Positions 17,651 to 27,232 of a stretch of 64,000 nt of DNA are shown piece by piece. The stretch is from contig NZ_JABSNK010000009.1 in the NCBI RefSeq assembly GCF_013294005.1, forward strand, positions 62,001 to 126,000, written 5' to 3'. Below the pieces are notes generated by a model. That model made no database searches. It saw only the letters and a list, made by a program, of their open reading frames with translations, and was not told the DNA's origin. The DNA is from Flavobacterium gelidicaeli (GTDB lineage: Bacteria > Bacteroidota > Bacteroidia > Flavobacteriales > Flavobacteriaceae). The position numbers and the translations under genes were made by a program. Position 1 is the first letter of the stretch. Every line of letters starts with the position of its first letter.

Positions 17651-17684
17651 ACTCCCTTGTAAATACATTTTATTACAAGGGAGT
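17651..17684. terminator. Bidirectional terminator between TSUP and cydB
   Basis: A perfect 12-bp stem ACTCCCTTGTAA / TTACAAGGGAGT with a 10-nt loop, flanked by T runs in both orientations. It lies 27 bp past the cydB stop. Confidence 0.9.
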
Positions 17685-17711
17685 TTTTTATTTATTTATA
17701 ATCGAAAGTGA

Positions 17712-18788
17712 CTAATGCTCGCCATAACCTACATCATCCATTTTTCCGCTAAATACTTTGTACTGAATAATGAAATAGGTAATTACTAATGCAAGTGCAA
17801 TTACAAACCAATAGACTCCTACCGAAAGTCCATATTCTCCTGCCGCAGTATTGTAGATAGTCAAAGAAGGATTCACCGAATTTGTAGACGGCAAAACATT
17901 AGGAAAAATAGAAGCTGCAGTAGAGGTAAAACCGCCAAGTAAAAACAAACTTGAGAATAAAAATCCTGCTCCATCATGTTGAAACGATCTTACTTTAAAC
18001 AATCCAAAAATACCCACAAAACACATGACAGGAAATACCCACAATAAAGGATTATCTAGAAAGTTGTGAAAAGGCTGAGGCTCTATGTTATGCCAAATCA
18101 TCAATGAAATAATTACTAACGCTAGTAGCACAAAGTTAAGTTTAAAAACGACTTGTCTTAACTTTGGATTCAAGTCTGAATTGGTTTTATAAATAATCCA
18201 ATTTGCGCCGTGAATCATTAGCGCTACAACACTAACCACACCTAAAAACAACGTAAACCAATCTATAATCCCTAGTTGATCAGCCTGCGGACTGAAGCTA
18301 GGATTCCACAAAGGCAAAAAGAAAAAGTGTGCTTCTTGCGTCGAAACCCCATTAGTGACCATACCTAAATTAACCCCACGAACCACGTTTCCTAAGGCAA
18401 CTCCAAAGAATAAGGCTAGTAATAAACTCGCGATACCAAAAGCTTTATCCCATACCGCTTCCCACATAGGATGGTGAATTTGCCCGCGTAATTCTAAACC
18501 AACTGCCCTAAAAATAAGCAGCCACAATATCATCATCAAAGGCAAGTAAAATCCGCTAAACGAAGAGGCATAAAGCGTAGGAAAAGCAAAAAACAAAACA
18601 CCTCCTGCAGCAATTAACCAAACTTCATTAGCATCCCAAAACGGACCTATAGCATTTGTAATTGCTTTTTTATCTTTTTCAGTCTTAGCAAAAAACAGAT
18701 GAATTATACCCGCACCAAAATCGTAGCCGTCCAGAATTACATAGACCGCTAAAATCCCCATTAAAACAACATACCAAAAGAATTCCAT
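17712..18788 (-). CDS. cydB: Cytochrome bd oxidase subunit II
   Basis: A 358-aa integral membrane protein, subunit II of the cytochrome bd quinol oxidase, with about nine helices. It opens with the family motif LDGYDFGAG (from residue 19) and contains WDANEVWLIAAGG near residue 52. It follows cydA by 5 bp and is cotranscribed. No CydX-like small frame is visible between its stop and the terminator. bd oxidases are known to keep working in the presence of sulfide and NO, which fits the neighbouring sulfur genes. Confidence 0.95.
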   Translation of the reverse strand: MEFFWYVVLMGILAVYVILDGYDFGAGIIHLFFAKTEKDKKAITNAIGPFWDANEVWLIAAGGVLFFAFPTLYASSFSGFYLPLMMILWLLIFRAVGLELRGQIHHPMWEAVWDKAFGIASLLLALFFGVALGNVVRGVNLGMVTNGVSTQEAHFFFLPLWNPSFSPQADQLGIIDWFTLFLGVVSVVALMIHGANWIIYKTNSDLNPKLRQVVFKLNFVLLALVIISLMIWHNIEPQPFHNFLDNPLLWVFPVMCFVGIFGLFKVRSFQHDGAGFLFSSLFLLGGFTSTAASIFPNVLPSTNSVNPSLTIYNTAAGEYGLSVGVYWFVIALALVITYFIIQYKVFSGKMDDVGYGEH

Positions 18789-18793
18789 AATCT

Positions 18794-20125
18794 TTATTTT
18801 TTTACAGTTTCTGGACCATTTTTAATAATCTTACCCACTAAGAGTAAAAACAACAAACCTAACAACATATACAGTCCCACGAAGCCTAATAAGGTAAATA
18901 ATGTATTACCAGAAGAAACTGTAGGCGATGCTCCTGCCGATGTGCGTAGTAAATTGTAAACCAACCAAGGTTGTCTCCCTAACTCCGAAGTATACCAGCC
19001 TGTGGTATTTGCAATATAAGGAAACGGCATCATAAAGAACAATGCCCACAAAATCCACTTGGTTTCAAAAAGTTTTTTTCTAAATAATTGAAGTACCGCC
19101 AAGGACATTAACCCTATAAAAAGCGTTCCTAAACCTACCATAATGTGATAAGCATAATAAAGTCCCGAAATATTGGTAGGATGGATACTTTCGTCAAACT
19201 GATCTAGTCCTTTCACTGTAGTGTCCCAACTGCCATAAGTCAAAAAGCTTAAAACATTAGGCACCGCAATTTTATTGTCTAGTTTTTTATCCTTCACGTC
19301 AGGTTGCCCTATAAGTACAATTTCGGCTCCTTTTTCCTCTGTATGAAAAATTCCTTCCATAGCGGCAAAAGTGACTGGCTGGTATTTCACCACATTTTTT
19401 GCCAATAAATCTCCTGTAGGCACCGCTACAATTAAGCTCGAAATCAATCCAAATACCACTCCCGTTTTTAGGAATAACTTTCCGTAGGATACATTTCGTT
19501 TGCTCAAGATATACAAAGCGCCAATCCCTGCAACTACAAACGAACTCGTTACTAATGAAGCCGCTTGATTGTGTAAATAAGAAGGCCACAACCACGGATT
19601 TGCAAATAAAGCACCAAAGTTATTTAATACAAACTTTCCGTTTGCTAGAATTTCGTAACCCACAGGATTTTGCATCCAGGAATGCGTGGCAATAATTAAA
19701 AAACCACTTGCCCAAGACCCTATAAATATGAGCAATCCGGTGACAAAATGCCATTTATGCCCTATGATTTTTTCTCCAAAGAGAAACATTCCTAAAAAGG
19801 AAGATTCCAGAAAAAAGGAGAACATGCCTTCCATGGCTAATGTTTGTCCAATAATACCTCCTGTTAACTCCGAGAATTTAGCCCAATTAGTTCCAAACTG
19901 AAACTCCATTGGAATACCAGTAACCACACCCATTGCAAAATTCAATGCAAATATTTTCATCCAAAAATGGGTGGCCTTATTGTAAGTTATATCGTCTGTT
20001 CTAAGAAACTTCCATTTAAAATAGACAATTATTAAAGACAAACCCATTGTCAATTGCGGAAAGAGATAGTGAAAAGTAATCGTAAATGCGAACTGCATTC
20101 TGTCGTAAAAAAGCATTTCTTCCAT
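18794..20125 (-). CDS. cydA: Cytochrome bd oxidase subunit I
   Basis: A 443-aa subunit I that oxidises quinol and reduces O2 to water. The start at 20125 is chosen because it places the heme-b595 ligand at His19 (TFHYLFPQL), as in E. coli, and because the predicted promoter (20143-20187) lies inside the 14-codon longer frame that would start at 20167. SFFLESSFLGMFLFG and GRQPW are present. The Q-loop is short compared with E. coli CydA (522 aa). In the quinol-site segment YQPVTFAAME the Lys equivalent to E. coli Lys252 is Thr, while the Glu257 equivalent is kept. First gene of cydAB. Confidence 0.95.
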   Translation of the reverse strand: MEEMLFYDRMQFAFTITFHYLFPQLTMGLSLIIVYFKWKFLRTDDITYNKATHFWMKIFALNFAMGVVTGIPMEFQFGTNWAKFSELTGGIIGQTLAMEGMFSFFLESSFLGMFLFGEKIIGHKWHFVTGLLIFIGSWASGFLIIATHSWMQNPVGYEILANGKFVLNNFGALFANPWLWPSYLHNQAASLVTSSFVVAGIGALYILSKRNVSYGKLFLKTGVVFGLISSLIVAVPTGDLLAKNVVKYQPVTFAAMEGIFHTEEKGAEIVLIGQPDVKDKKLDNKIAVPNVLSFLTYGSWDTTVKGLDQFDESIHPTNISGLYYAYHIMVGLGTLFIGLMSLAVLQLFRKKLFETKWILWALFFMMPFPYIANTTGWYTSELGRQPWLVYNLLRTSAGASPTVSSGNTLFTLLGFVGLYMLLGLLFLLLVGKIIKNGPETVKK

Positions 20126-20142
20126 ACTGTTGTAATTTTTTG

Positions 20143-20187
20143 TAAAGCTACCCGTAAATTTAACCAATTAAAGTAACCTATGTCACA
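20143..20187 (-). promoter_or_regulatory. cydAB promoter with CRP-like dyad
   Basis: On the minus strand TGTGACATAGGTTACT (20172-20187) is a TGTGA-N6-TTACT dyad. Its 14-bp core ends exactly 22 bp before TAGCTTTA (20143-20150), one mismatch from TAnnTTTG. The implied transcription start (about 20139) is 14 nt before the ATG at 20125. Confidence 0.72.
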
Positions 20188-20282
20188 TAAAATCATTTTA
20201 AAATCCTGATAAATGTCATAACTTGTTATACAAATAGGTAATAGCTTTGTTTTTAGATATTTCGGTACTTAAGTGTTATTTA

Positions 20283-20327
20283 TGTAACTTTAGTCACTGT
20301 GAAATATAAATACAAGAATTACCTTTG
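20283..20327 (+). promoter_or_regulatory. Promoter of the CstB-like gene with CRP-like dyad
   Basis: TGTAACTTTAGTCACT (20283-20298) is a TGTAA-N6-TCACT dyad whose core ends exactly 22 bp before TACCTTTG (20320-20327), a perfect -7 box. It is divergent from the cydAB promoter about 100 bp away, which has the same architecture. Confidence 0.75.
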
Positions 20328-20352
20328 TATGAGAAATTAAAAAAATACTACG

Positions 20353-21768
20353 ATGAAAATTGAACAAATATATACAGGATGTTTAGCGCAAGGAGCTTAT
20401 TATATCACTTCTAATGGGGAGGCTGCAATCATTGATCCGCTTCGTGAAGTGCAACCTTATTTAGATCGACTTGAAAGAGACAATGTTAAATTAAAATATA
20501 TTTTTGAAACTCATTTTCATGCTGACTTTGTTTCTGGACATGTTGATTTGAGTAAAGAAACTGGTGCTCCTATAGTTTATGGACCTACCGCAAAACCAGA
20601 GTTTGAAGCTATTATTGCTACAGACGGACAAGAATTTACCATAGGAAATATCAAGATAAAAGCTTTACACACTCCAGGGCATACTATGGAGAGTACTACC
20701 TATTTATTAATTGATGAAAATGGTAAAGAGTATGCTATTTTTTCTGGAGACACTTTATTTATAGGCGATGTAGGAAGGCCTGATCTAGCTCAAAAAGCGG
20801 CTGATATGACGCAAGAACAACTGGCTGCTACATTGTATCATTCTCTTAGAGACAAGATAATGACACTTCCTGATGACGTAATTGTATATCCTGCGCATGG
20901 TGCTGGAAGTGCTTGCGGTAAAAACATGAGTAAGGAAACTGTAGGAACTATAGGCAACCAAAAAGAAACCAATTATGCTTTAAGAGCAAATATGACGGAA
21001 GCTGAATTTATTAAAGAAGTGACAGATGGTTTATTGCCTCCTCCTGCTTATTTTGGGATGAATGTTGCCATGAATAAAAAAGGCTACGAAAGCTTTGAAA
21101 CAGTTTTAAATAACGGAATGAGAGCTATTACTGTTGCTGATTTTGAAGCAGTTGCAGAGGACACTGGTGCTCTTATTTTAGACACACGTAAAAATGGCGT
21201 TTTTGCCAATGGATTTATTCCGCAATCTATAAATATAGGTATCGATGGTGATTTTGCCCCGTGGGTAGGTGCTTTGATTGCCGATGTAAAACAACCTATT
21301 ATTCTAGTTACCGAGAATGGTCAAGAAGAAGAATCGGTTACTCGTTTAAGCCGTGTAGGTTTTGATAATTTAATCGGACATTTAGAAGGCGGATTTGAGG
21401 CTTGGGCCAAAGCAGGAAAAGAAATCGATACCGTAAATAGAATCACAGCCGAAGCATTTTCTAAAGAGGTTAAAATTGGCGAAAGCAAAGTAATAGATGT
21501 TCGAAAAGAAACAGAATATGCTGCTGAGCACGTGGATGAAGCATTTAGCAAACCTTTATCAAACATTAATGATTGGGTAAAAGATATTGATCCTAAAAAA
21601 CCGTTCTTTTTACATTGTGCAGGTGGTTACCGTAGTATGATTGCTGCTTCTATTTTACAAGCTAGAGGATTTAGAAACTTTAAAGAAGTCGAAGGTGGCT
21701 TTAATGCCATCTCAAAAACGACAGTACCTAAAACTAACTTTGTTTGTCAAAGCAAAGTTTTAAAATAA
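20353..21768 (+). CDS. Persulfide dioxygenase-rhodanese fusion (CstB-like)
   Basis: A 471-aa three-domain protein. Residues 1-250 are a metallo-beta-lactamase fold with the ETHE1-type mononuclear-iron ligands: THFHAD (54-58), TPGH110 and SGDTLF (Asp133). Residues ~260-360 are a rhodanese fold lacking the active Cys (VTENG at the loop). Residues ~370-465 are an active rhodanese with Cys422 in LHCAGGYRS. This MBL-pseudorhodanese-rhodanese order is that of S. aureus CstB, which oxidises persulfide to sulfite and makes thiosulfate. Cytoplasmic. Expressed from its own CRP-like promoter, divergent from cydAB. Confidence 0.85.
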   Translation: MKIEQIYTGCLAQGAYYITSNGEAAIIDPLREVQPYLDRLERDNVKLKYIFETHFHADFVSGHVDLSKETGAPIVYGPTAKPEFEAIIATDGQEFTIGNIKIKALHTPGHTMESTTYLLIDENGKEYAIFSGDTLFIGDVGRPDLAQKAADMTQEQLAATLYHSLRDKIMTLPDDVIVYPAHGAGSACGKNMSKETVGTIGNQKETNYALRANMTEAEFIKEVTDGLLPPPAYFGMNVAMNKKGYESFETVLNNGMRAITVADFEAVAEDTGALILDTRKNGVFANGFIPQSINIGIDGDFAPWVGALIADVKQPIILVTENGQEEESVTRLSRVGFDNLIGHLEGGFEAWAKAGKEIDTVNRITAEAFSKEVKIGESKVIDVRKETEYAAEHVDEAFSKPLSNINDWVKDIDPKKPFFLHCAGGYRSMIAASILQARGFRNFKEVEGGFNAISKTTVPKTNFVCQSKVLK

Positions 21769-21912
21769 TAAATTAACGTCAATTTAATACTACTGTTTTA
21801 GTACGCTAAAAAAAAGTCCCTATCTTTATCTTAATGATCTGTAGGACTACATTTTTATCTTTTTCCTAGCAGTAGTATTGTTTGATATTAGAAGTAGAAA
21901 ATAAAGCACCAT

Positions 21913-22743
21913 ATGAATAACAAACAATGTTGTACAGAATCAAGTGACAAAGTATTAGATCAAAACTATTGGGACGGTCAATACAAAGCAAATACCACCG
22001 GTTGGGATCTAGGAGTTATTTCGCCTCCTTTGAAGGCTTATATTGATGCCATCGAGGATAAAAATAGAGCTATTTTAATTCCTGGATGCGGCAATACTTA
22101 TGAGGCAGCTTATTTACTTGAGATGGGCTTTACAAATATCACGGTAATTGATATAGCGCCCACATTAATAAGAATCCTGCAACAAAAATTTGCTGCAAAC
22201 AATAATATTCAAATTGTTTTAGGTGATTTTTTTAAACATCAGGGTAGTTACGATCTAATCATTGAGCAAACATTTTTTTGCGCATTACCTCCTACCATGC
22301 GTCAAGAGTATGTTGCTAAAATGCACGATCTACTCGCTAAAAACGGAAAGTTAGCAGGAGTATTATTCAATAGAACTTTTACTGCGGGACCTCCTTTTGG
22401 CGGAAGCTTAGAAGAATATAAATTGCTTTTCAAAGATGCCTTTGAGGTTTTGACTATGGATGTAACCAAAAATTCAATTACTCCACGAGCAAATACAGAG
22501 CTTTTTATAGAATTAAAGAAAAACAACGATGTTACAGTTATTCTTTATAAATTAGAGGGCATTAGCTGTAGTAATAGTAAAAACACCGTTATTTCAAAAT
22601 TTGAAGTTCTAAATAACGTTTTGAACGTGAGTATAAATACTGATTTTACAACACTTTTATTAGTAAGTACAAATGTGTTTCCGTTATCAGAGTTACAAGA
22701 AGTGCTTTCTTACAATAATAACTTAAAAATAAACACACTATAA
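21913..22743 (+). CDS. TPMT-like SAM-dependent thiol methyltransferase
   Basis: A 276-aa methyltransferase of the thiopurine S-methyltransferase family. Seen: the N-terminal YWDGQYKANTTGWDLG motif, the SAM-binding loop IPGCGNTYEA near residue 56, and a CALPPTMR segment. The usual family domain is about 200 aa; here a ~75-aa C-terminal extension follows. Bacterial relatives methylate thiols, selenium, tellurium or cyclic substrates. Next to sulfide/persulfide genes, thiol or H2S methylation is plausible (inference). The next gene starts 1 bp after its stop, so it heads an operon with DUF2892 and thioredoxin. Confidence 0.8.
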   Translation: MNNKQCCTESSDKVLDQNYWDGQYKANTTGWDLGVISPPLKAYIDAIEDKNRAILIPGCGNTYEAAYLLEMGFTNITVIDIAPTLIRILQQKFAANNNIQIVLGDFFKHQGSYDLIIEQTFFCALPPTMRQEYVAKMHDLLAKNGKLAGVLFNRTFTAGPPFGGSLEEYKLLFKDAFEVLTMDVTKNSITPRANTELFIELKKNNDVTVILYKLEGISCSNSKNTVISKFEVLNNVLNVSINTDFTTLLLVSTNVFPLSELQEVLSYNNNLKINTL

Positions 22744-22744
22744 A

Positions 22745-22951
22745 ATGAAGCAAATTCTCTTTACAAATTGGCATGCCATGCGCTGGATTCGTTTAGCGAT
22801 TGGCTTATTTTTAATCCAGCAAGCTTTTCAATACCGCCAACCATTATTTGGTTTTATGGCAGCTTTCTTCTTATTTCAAGCAGTATTTAACTCGGGTTGT
22901 GGATTAAATGGTTGCAATGTACCAACATATAAAAAAAATAAAAATGAGTAG
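22745..22951 (+). CDS. DUF2892 (YgaP-type) inner-membrane protein
   Basis: A 68-aa protein with two hydrophobic segments and the conserved tail FNSGCGLNGCNVP. It resembles DUF2892, the membrane domain often fused to or encoded beside rhodaneses (as in E. coli YgaP). It begins 1 bp after the TPMT stop and overlaps the thioredoxin start by 8 bp, indicating translational coupling. Possible role: passage or sensing of sulfur/thiocyanate species (family inference). Confidence 0.7.
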   Translation: MKQILFTNWHAMRWIRLAIGLFLIQQAFQYRQPLFGFMAAFFLFQAVFNSGCGLNGCNVPTYKKNKNE

Positions 22952-23246
22952 TTTTCACGATATTATAAATTCAGACAAACCTGTATTAGTTGATTTTTTT
23001 GCTACTTGGTGTGGACCTTGTAAAATGCTTGCTCCTGTTTTAAAAGAAGTAAAAGACAACTTAGAAGAACGCATTTCGATAATAAAAATTGATGTGGATA
23101 AAAACCAGCAACTTGCGTCGCAATATCAAGTTCGTGGCGTACCTACAATGATTTTATTCCAAAACGGAAAACAATTGTGGAGACAATCTGGTGTTTTACA
23201 AAAAAAAGATATCATCAATGTTATTTTAGAAAAGAGTAATCAATAA
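22944..23246 (+). CDS. Thioredoxin
   Basis: A 100-aa cytoplasmic thioredoxin with the canonical WCGPC active site near residue 20 and the cis-Pro RGVPTM near residue 64. The frame is open from 22908, but the ATG at 22944 gives a normal thioredoxin N-terminus and an 8-bp ATGAGTAG overlap with the DUF2892 stop. As last gene of the TPMT-DUF2892-thioredoxin operon it may reduce persulfides or the rhodanese products. Confidence 0.9.
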   Translation: MSSFHDIINSDKPVLVDFFATWCGPCKMLAPVLKEVKDNLEERISIIKIDVDKNQQLASQYQVRGVPTMILFQNGKQLWRQSGVLQKKDIINVILEKSNQ

Positions 23247-23422
23247 CAATCAAGCACTATTAAATTCCGTATTTAAAATTCTTATTGTTGCCTTAGTGGT
23301 TTTGCTTACTATTATTAAGTAGGTTGTGCTTTTTAACTTGTGCGATAATATATAAATCATTAACGGTCATTTAATATGGAAGTCTAATGAGCTGATTGAT
23401 TATTAAAATGTTTGTTCCAAAA

Positions 23423-23452
23423 TAAAAAAAAGTAAATCAAATTACTTTTTTT
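23423..23452. terminator. Bidirectional terminator upstream of tetR
   Basis: AAAAAAAAGTAA / TTACTTTTTTTT with a 6-nt loop. The A- and T-rich stem ends serve as the T tract in either direction. It separates the thioredoxin operon from the exporter operon. Confidence 0.55.
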
Positions 23453-23462
23453 TACAATTGAA

Positions 23463-23478
23463 TTAACCAAATGGTTAA
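23463..23478. promoter_or_regulatory. Candidate TetR operator
   Basis: Perfect inverted repeat TTAACCA-N2-TGGTTAA located 17 bp before the start of the TetR gene. Size, symmetry and position fit an autoregulatory TetR-family operator. Confidence 0.6.
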
Positions 23479-23495
23479 ACTAAATAGTTAGCAAA

Positions 23496-24089
23496 ATGAC
23501 TACTGAAGAAAAAATATTTAATGCCGCGCAAATCGTGTTTCAAAAAAAAGGTTTTTCGGGTGCTAGGATGCAAGAAATTGCAGACCAAGCTGGAATAAAC
23601 AAAGCCATGCTACATTATTGTTTTAAAAATAAACAGCTACTATTTGAAGCCGTTTTTAAAAACGCATTTAGCCAACTAGCACCACAGATAAACGAAATAT
23701 TCAATTCAGAGGCAACAGTATTTGAAAAAATAAAGAAATTCACTCAAAACTACATTTCGTTTGTGATTAAGAATCCATTTTTACCTGCATTTATAATTCA
23801 AGAAATGAATAATAATCCCGAGTTTGTAGCTAATTTTCTTAAAAATAAAAATGCTCCTGATGCTTCAAATTTTATTTTGCAAATAGAAAACGAAATGACG
23901 GCAGGAATTATAAAAAGAGGCAATCCAAATCAGCTTTTATTGGATATCCTATCAATGACTATTTTTCCTTTTGCAGCTCAAATGCTTGTTAAAAGCATTA
24001 TAAAACTTTCTGACAATGAATTCAATACCTTGATGGAAGAACGTAAAATTACTGTTTCAGAACAAATTATTAACGCTATAAAAAAATGA
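23496..24089 (+). CDS. TetR-family repressor of the downstream exporter
   Basis: A 197-aa TetR-family protein with an N-terminal helix-turn-helix (about residues 25-48; [19 protein letters not shown]) and a helical C-terminal ligand domain. Its stop overlaps the TolC start (ATGA). A 16-bp palindrome just upstream is a likely operator. The gene order TetR-TolC-HlyD-ATPase-ATPase-permease-permease parallels the E. coli CecR (YbiH)-YbhGFSR system, whose regulator responds to antibiotic-like ligands. Confidence 0.85.
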   Translation: MTTEEKIFNAAQIVFQKKGFSGARMQEIADQAGINKAMLHYCFKNKQLLFEAVFKNAFSQLAPQINEIFNSEATVFEKIKKFTQNYISFVIKNPFLPAFIIQEMNNNPEFVANFLKNKNAPDASNFILQIENEMTAGIIKRGNPNQLLLDILSMTIFPFAAQMLVKSIIKLSDNEFNTLMEERKITVSEQIINAIKK

Positions 24090-25342
24090 AAAAAATAATT
24101 ATTCTAGTACTTATTATAGTTCCTTTTTTTACTACAGCACAAGAAAATCTGTCTTTAGAAGATTGTTATGCTTTGGTAAATAAGAACTATCCTATCGCAA
24201 AGCAAAGTAAGTTATTACAAGAAAAATCAGCTTTAGACATTGCAACTATCAACCTTGGAAAACTTCCTAGACTTGACCTAAATGCGCAAGTCACCTATCA
24301 ATCTGATGTGACACAATTACCTATAAAAATTCCAAACTTAACGGTTGACCCTGCTAATAAAGACCAATATAAAGCAACTTTTGATGTCAATCAAATACTT
24401 TATAACGGTGGGTTAATCAATGCAAACGCCCAACTGAAAGAGATACAAACAAAAACACAACAGCAACAAGTTCAAGTGAATTTGTATCAATTGAAATCAA
24501 AGATTAACCAGCTCTATTTTTCTATTTTACTATCGCAAGAAAAAATGGAAATTCTCAAAGCCAAACAACAACAGTTAGTTTCTAAAGTAAATGAAGTAAA
24601 AACAGCAGTGAAATTTGGTGCCATTTTAGCTGCTTCTGAAAAAATTTTAGAAGCTGAAAGTCTAAAAATAAAACAGCAGCTTACAGAAATTAATTATGAT
24701 AAAAAGAGGTTTATAGCAAATTTAGCTTCATTAACCTTTTCAACAATACCGGACAATGTGATTTTAATTAAACCAATTTTTGAAAAAAATTTTACTACCA
24801 TTAACGGCCGCCCAGAATTACAACTATTTGATTTACAAAACCAACAAATTGAACATTCTAAAACTATCATCACAAAGAATAAAGTGCCTAAAATAAATGC
24901 ATTTGGACAAGCAGGATATGGAAATCCAGGTTTGAATATGTTGGACAATTCTTTTCAAACATTTTATATGTTGGGTGTAAAAGCTAATTGGAATGTATTT
25001 GATTGGAATAAATCCAAAAAAGAAAAAGAAGCTTTGACTATTTCGGAGGCAATTATTGTTACCGAAAAAGAAACCTTTCTTGTCAACACTAACTTACAAT
25101 TACAAGAAATGGAAAACGAAATAAACAAACTTGATGAAATTACGAGTACTGATTCTGAAATTATTGCTTTACGCCAATACGTAGTAAAATCAGCTGATTC
25201 ACAATTAAAAAATGGGGTGATTACGGCATCTGATTATTTAATCGAGTTGACAAATTTGTATGAAGCGAAATTGAATCAAAAAATACATGAAATACAATTA
25301 GATTTAGCTAATGCTAATTATTTAATTATAAACGGAAATTAA
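24086..25342 (+). CDS. TolC-like outer-membrane efflux protein
   Basis: A 418-aa outer-membrane factor with a signal peptide (cleavage near residue 18, TTAQEN) and two long helical OEP repeats rich in Gln/Lys/Glu, characteristic of TolC family tunnels. Translation is coupled to the TetR gene by a 4-bp overlap. It provides the outer-membrane exit for the ABC exporter encoded downstream. Confidence 0.88.
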   Translation: MKKIIILVLIIVPFFTTAQENLSLEDCYALVNKNYPIAKQSKLLQEKSALDIATINLGKLPRLDLNAQVTYQSDVTQLPIKIPNLTVDPANKDQYKATFDVNQILYNGGLINANAQLKEIQTKTQQQQVQVNLYQLKSKINQLYFSILLSQEKMEILKAKQQQLVSKVNEVKTAVKFGAILAASEKILEAESLKIKQQLTEINYDKKRFIANLASLTFSTIPDNVILIKPIFEKNFTTINGRPELQLFDLQNQQIEHSKTIITKNKVPKINAFGQAGYGNPGLNMLDNSFQTFYMLGVKANWNVFDWNKSKKEKEALTISEAIIVTEKETFLVNTNLQLQEMENEINKLDEITSTDSEIIALRQYVVKSADSQLKNGVITASDYLIELTNLYEAKLNQKIHEIQLDLANANYLIINGN

Positions 25343-25405
25343 TTATAGCCTCAGATAAATTCGTAATTCTTAGAAATTAAGTGACGAATAATAAATTAAA
25401 CAAAC

Positions 25406-26293
25406 ATGAAAAAATACATACTAATTTTACTTACTATAAGTTTTATTTCTTGCAATAAAAATGATAAAAAGGCAGATGGCTACGGAAATTTTGAAGCTAC
25501 GGAAACTACAATTTCAGCAGAAGCAAATGGAAAAATAATCTTTTTAAACCTTGAAGAAGGCGATATTCTTGAAGCCGAGAAACAAGTAGGTTTAATTGAT
25601 ACCACACAATTGTATTTTAATAAACAACAACTGATTGCTTCTAAAAATACTGTTTACTCAAAATCTACAAATGTAATATCACAAATTACTGTTTTACAAG
25701 AGCAATTAAAAACAACATTGATTGAGAGAAACCGCATTCAGAATATGTTTGCAGAAAATGCGGCTACTAAACGTCAATTAGATGAAATTAACGGTAAAGT
25801 AAATGTCCTCAATGAACAAATAAAAAGCGTAAAAACACAAGACGCTCCTATTGTAAATGAGGCCAAATCTATCGCTATTCAAATAGATAAAATAGACGAT
25901 CAAATTGAGAAAAGTAAAATTACAAACCCTATAAAAGGTACCGTTTTAGCCAAATATGCTGAAGCTAATGAGATCACTTCTTTTGGAAAACCACTGTACA
26001 AAATTGCAGATATTTCAGAAATGACATTGCGAGTGTATATTAGCGAAACCCAATTAGCACACATACAAACAAATCAAAAAGTAACTGTCAAAATAGATGC
26101 TGATCAAGATATGAAATCATATACAGGAATAATTTCATGGATTTCTTCATCGGCTGAGTTTACACCAAAAACGATTCAAACAAAAGAGGAGCGCGTGAAT
26201 CTAGTATATGCTGTGAAAGTAAAAGTAAAAAATGATGGTAGTTTAAAAATAGGAATGCCCGCTGAAATGTGGATTCAGAGTTTGAACAAATAA
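25406..26293 (+). CDS. HlyD/YbhG-like periplasmic adaptor lipoprotein
   Basis: A 295-aa membrane-fusion protein. It begins with a lipoprotein signal ending FISC (Cys16), then a biotinyl-lipoyl half motif, a helical hairpin (about 70-165) and a beta-barrel. The EANGKIIFLNLEEGD segment is typical of the family. It bridges the inner-membrane ABC transporter and the TolC protein. A 63-bp gap precedes it and a 21-bp gap follows within the operon. Confidence 0.88.
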   Translation: MKKYILILLTISFISCNKNDKKADGYGNFEATETTISAEANGKIIFLNLEEGDILEAEKQVGLIDTTQLYFNKQQLIASKNTVYSKSTNVISQITVLQEQLKTTLIERNRIQNMFAENAATKRQLDEINGKVNVLNEQIKSVKTQDAPIVNEAKSIAIQIDKIDDQIEKSKITNPIKGTVLAKYAEANEITSFGKPLYKIADISEMTLRVYISETQLAHIQTNQKVTVKIDADQDMKSYTGIISWISSSAEFTPKTIQTKEERVNLVYAVKVKVKNDGSLKIGMPAEMWIQSLNK

Positions 26294-26314
26294 AGCTGAT
26301 CCTTAAATTTAATT

Positions 26315-27232
26315 ATGAGTATTAAAGTCCAAAACATATCAAAATCTTACAACAAAATTCTCGCTATTGACGAGATCACTTTTGATGTAAATCAGGGAGA
26401 ATTATTTGGATTAATAGGTCCTGATGGTGCTGGTAAAACAACGCTTTTTAGGATTCTTACCACTTTACTTTTAGCTAATGAAGGTACGGCGACCGTAGCT
26501 GGATTTGACGTGGTTAAAGACTACAAATCTATTAGAAATTCTGTAGGATACATGCCTGGTAAATTCTCACTTTATCAAGATTTAACGGTCGAAGAAAATT
26601 TAAAGTTTTTTGCCACAATTTTTGGGACTACAATTGCAGAGAATTATGAATTGATAGAGGATATTTACATCCAGATCGAACCTTTTAAAAACCGCAGAGC
26701 TGGGGCACTTTCAGGCGGAATGAAACAAAAATTAGCATTGTGTTGTGCATTGATTCATAAACCATCTGTATTATTCTTAGACGAACCCACTACAGGTGTT
26801 GACCCTGTTTCAAGAAAAGAATTTTGGCAAATGCTCAAGCGCTTGCAGCAAAAAGGAATAACTATCTTAGTTTCTACGCCATACATGGATGAAGCTACTT
26901 TATGTGACCGAATTGCCTTGATCCAAAAAGGGAAAATTTTAAAAATCGATGCTCCTGAAAACATCATTAAGAATTATGATAAAACGATCTATGATATTCG
27001 GGCTAAAAATACCCATCAATTAATTGTCGATTTAAAGAAATATCCAAGTCAGTATAGTGTTTATGCCTTTGGAGAATATCTTCATTATATTGATAAAAGC
27101 ACTGATTTTAATCCTGACGAATTACAAATTTATCTAGAATCACAAAATCATCTGGAAATAGAAATCAAAGTTGCAAAAAATACAATTGAAGATGTTTTTA
27201 TGGATTTAACCGCTGTAAATTTACAATCATGA
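26315..27232 (+). CDS. ABC transporter ATPase 1 (YbhF N-half-like)
   Basis: A 305-aa ABC ATPase. Seen: Walker A GPDGAGKTT near residue 37, the signature LSGGMKQK, and Walker B with VLFLDEPTTG. The C-terminal ~80 residues are the extra domain seen in drug/Nod-type exporters. In E. coli YbhF two ATPases are fused in one chain; here they are separate genes overlapping by 4 bp. Confidence 0.9.
   Translation: MSIKVQNISKSYNKILAIDEITFDVNQGELFGLIGPDGAGKTTLFRILTTLLLANEGTATVAGFDVVKDYKSIRNSVGYMPGKFSLYQDLTVEENLKFFATIFGTTIAENYELIEDIYIQIEPFKNRRAGALSGGMKQKLALCCALIHKPSVLFLDEPTTGVDPVSRKEFWQMLKRLQQKGITILVSTPYMDEATLCDRIALIQKGKILKIDAPENIIKNYDKTIYDIRAKNTHQLIVDLKKYPSQYSVYAFGEYLHYIDKSTDFNPDELQIYLESQNHLEIEIKVAKNTIEDVFMDLTAVNLQS

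Noticed and set aside
20126..20167. 14-residue extension of CydA
   Set aside because: The promoter lies within it, and starting at 20125 places the heme ligand at His19 as in E. coli.
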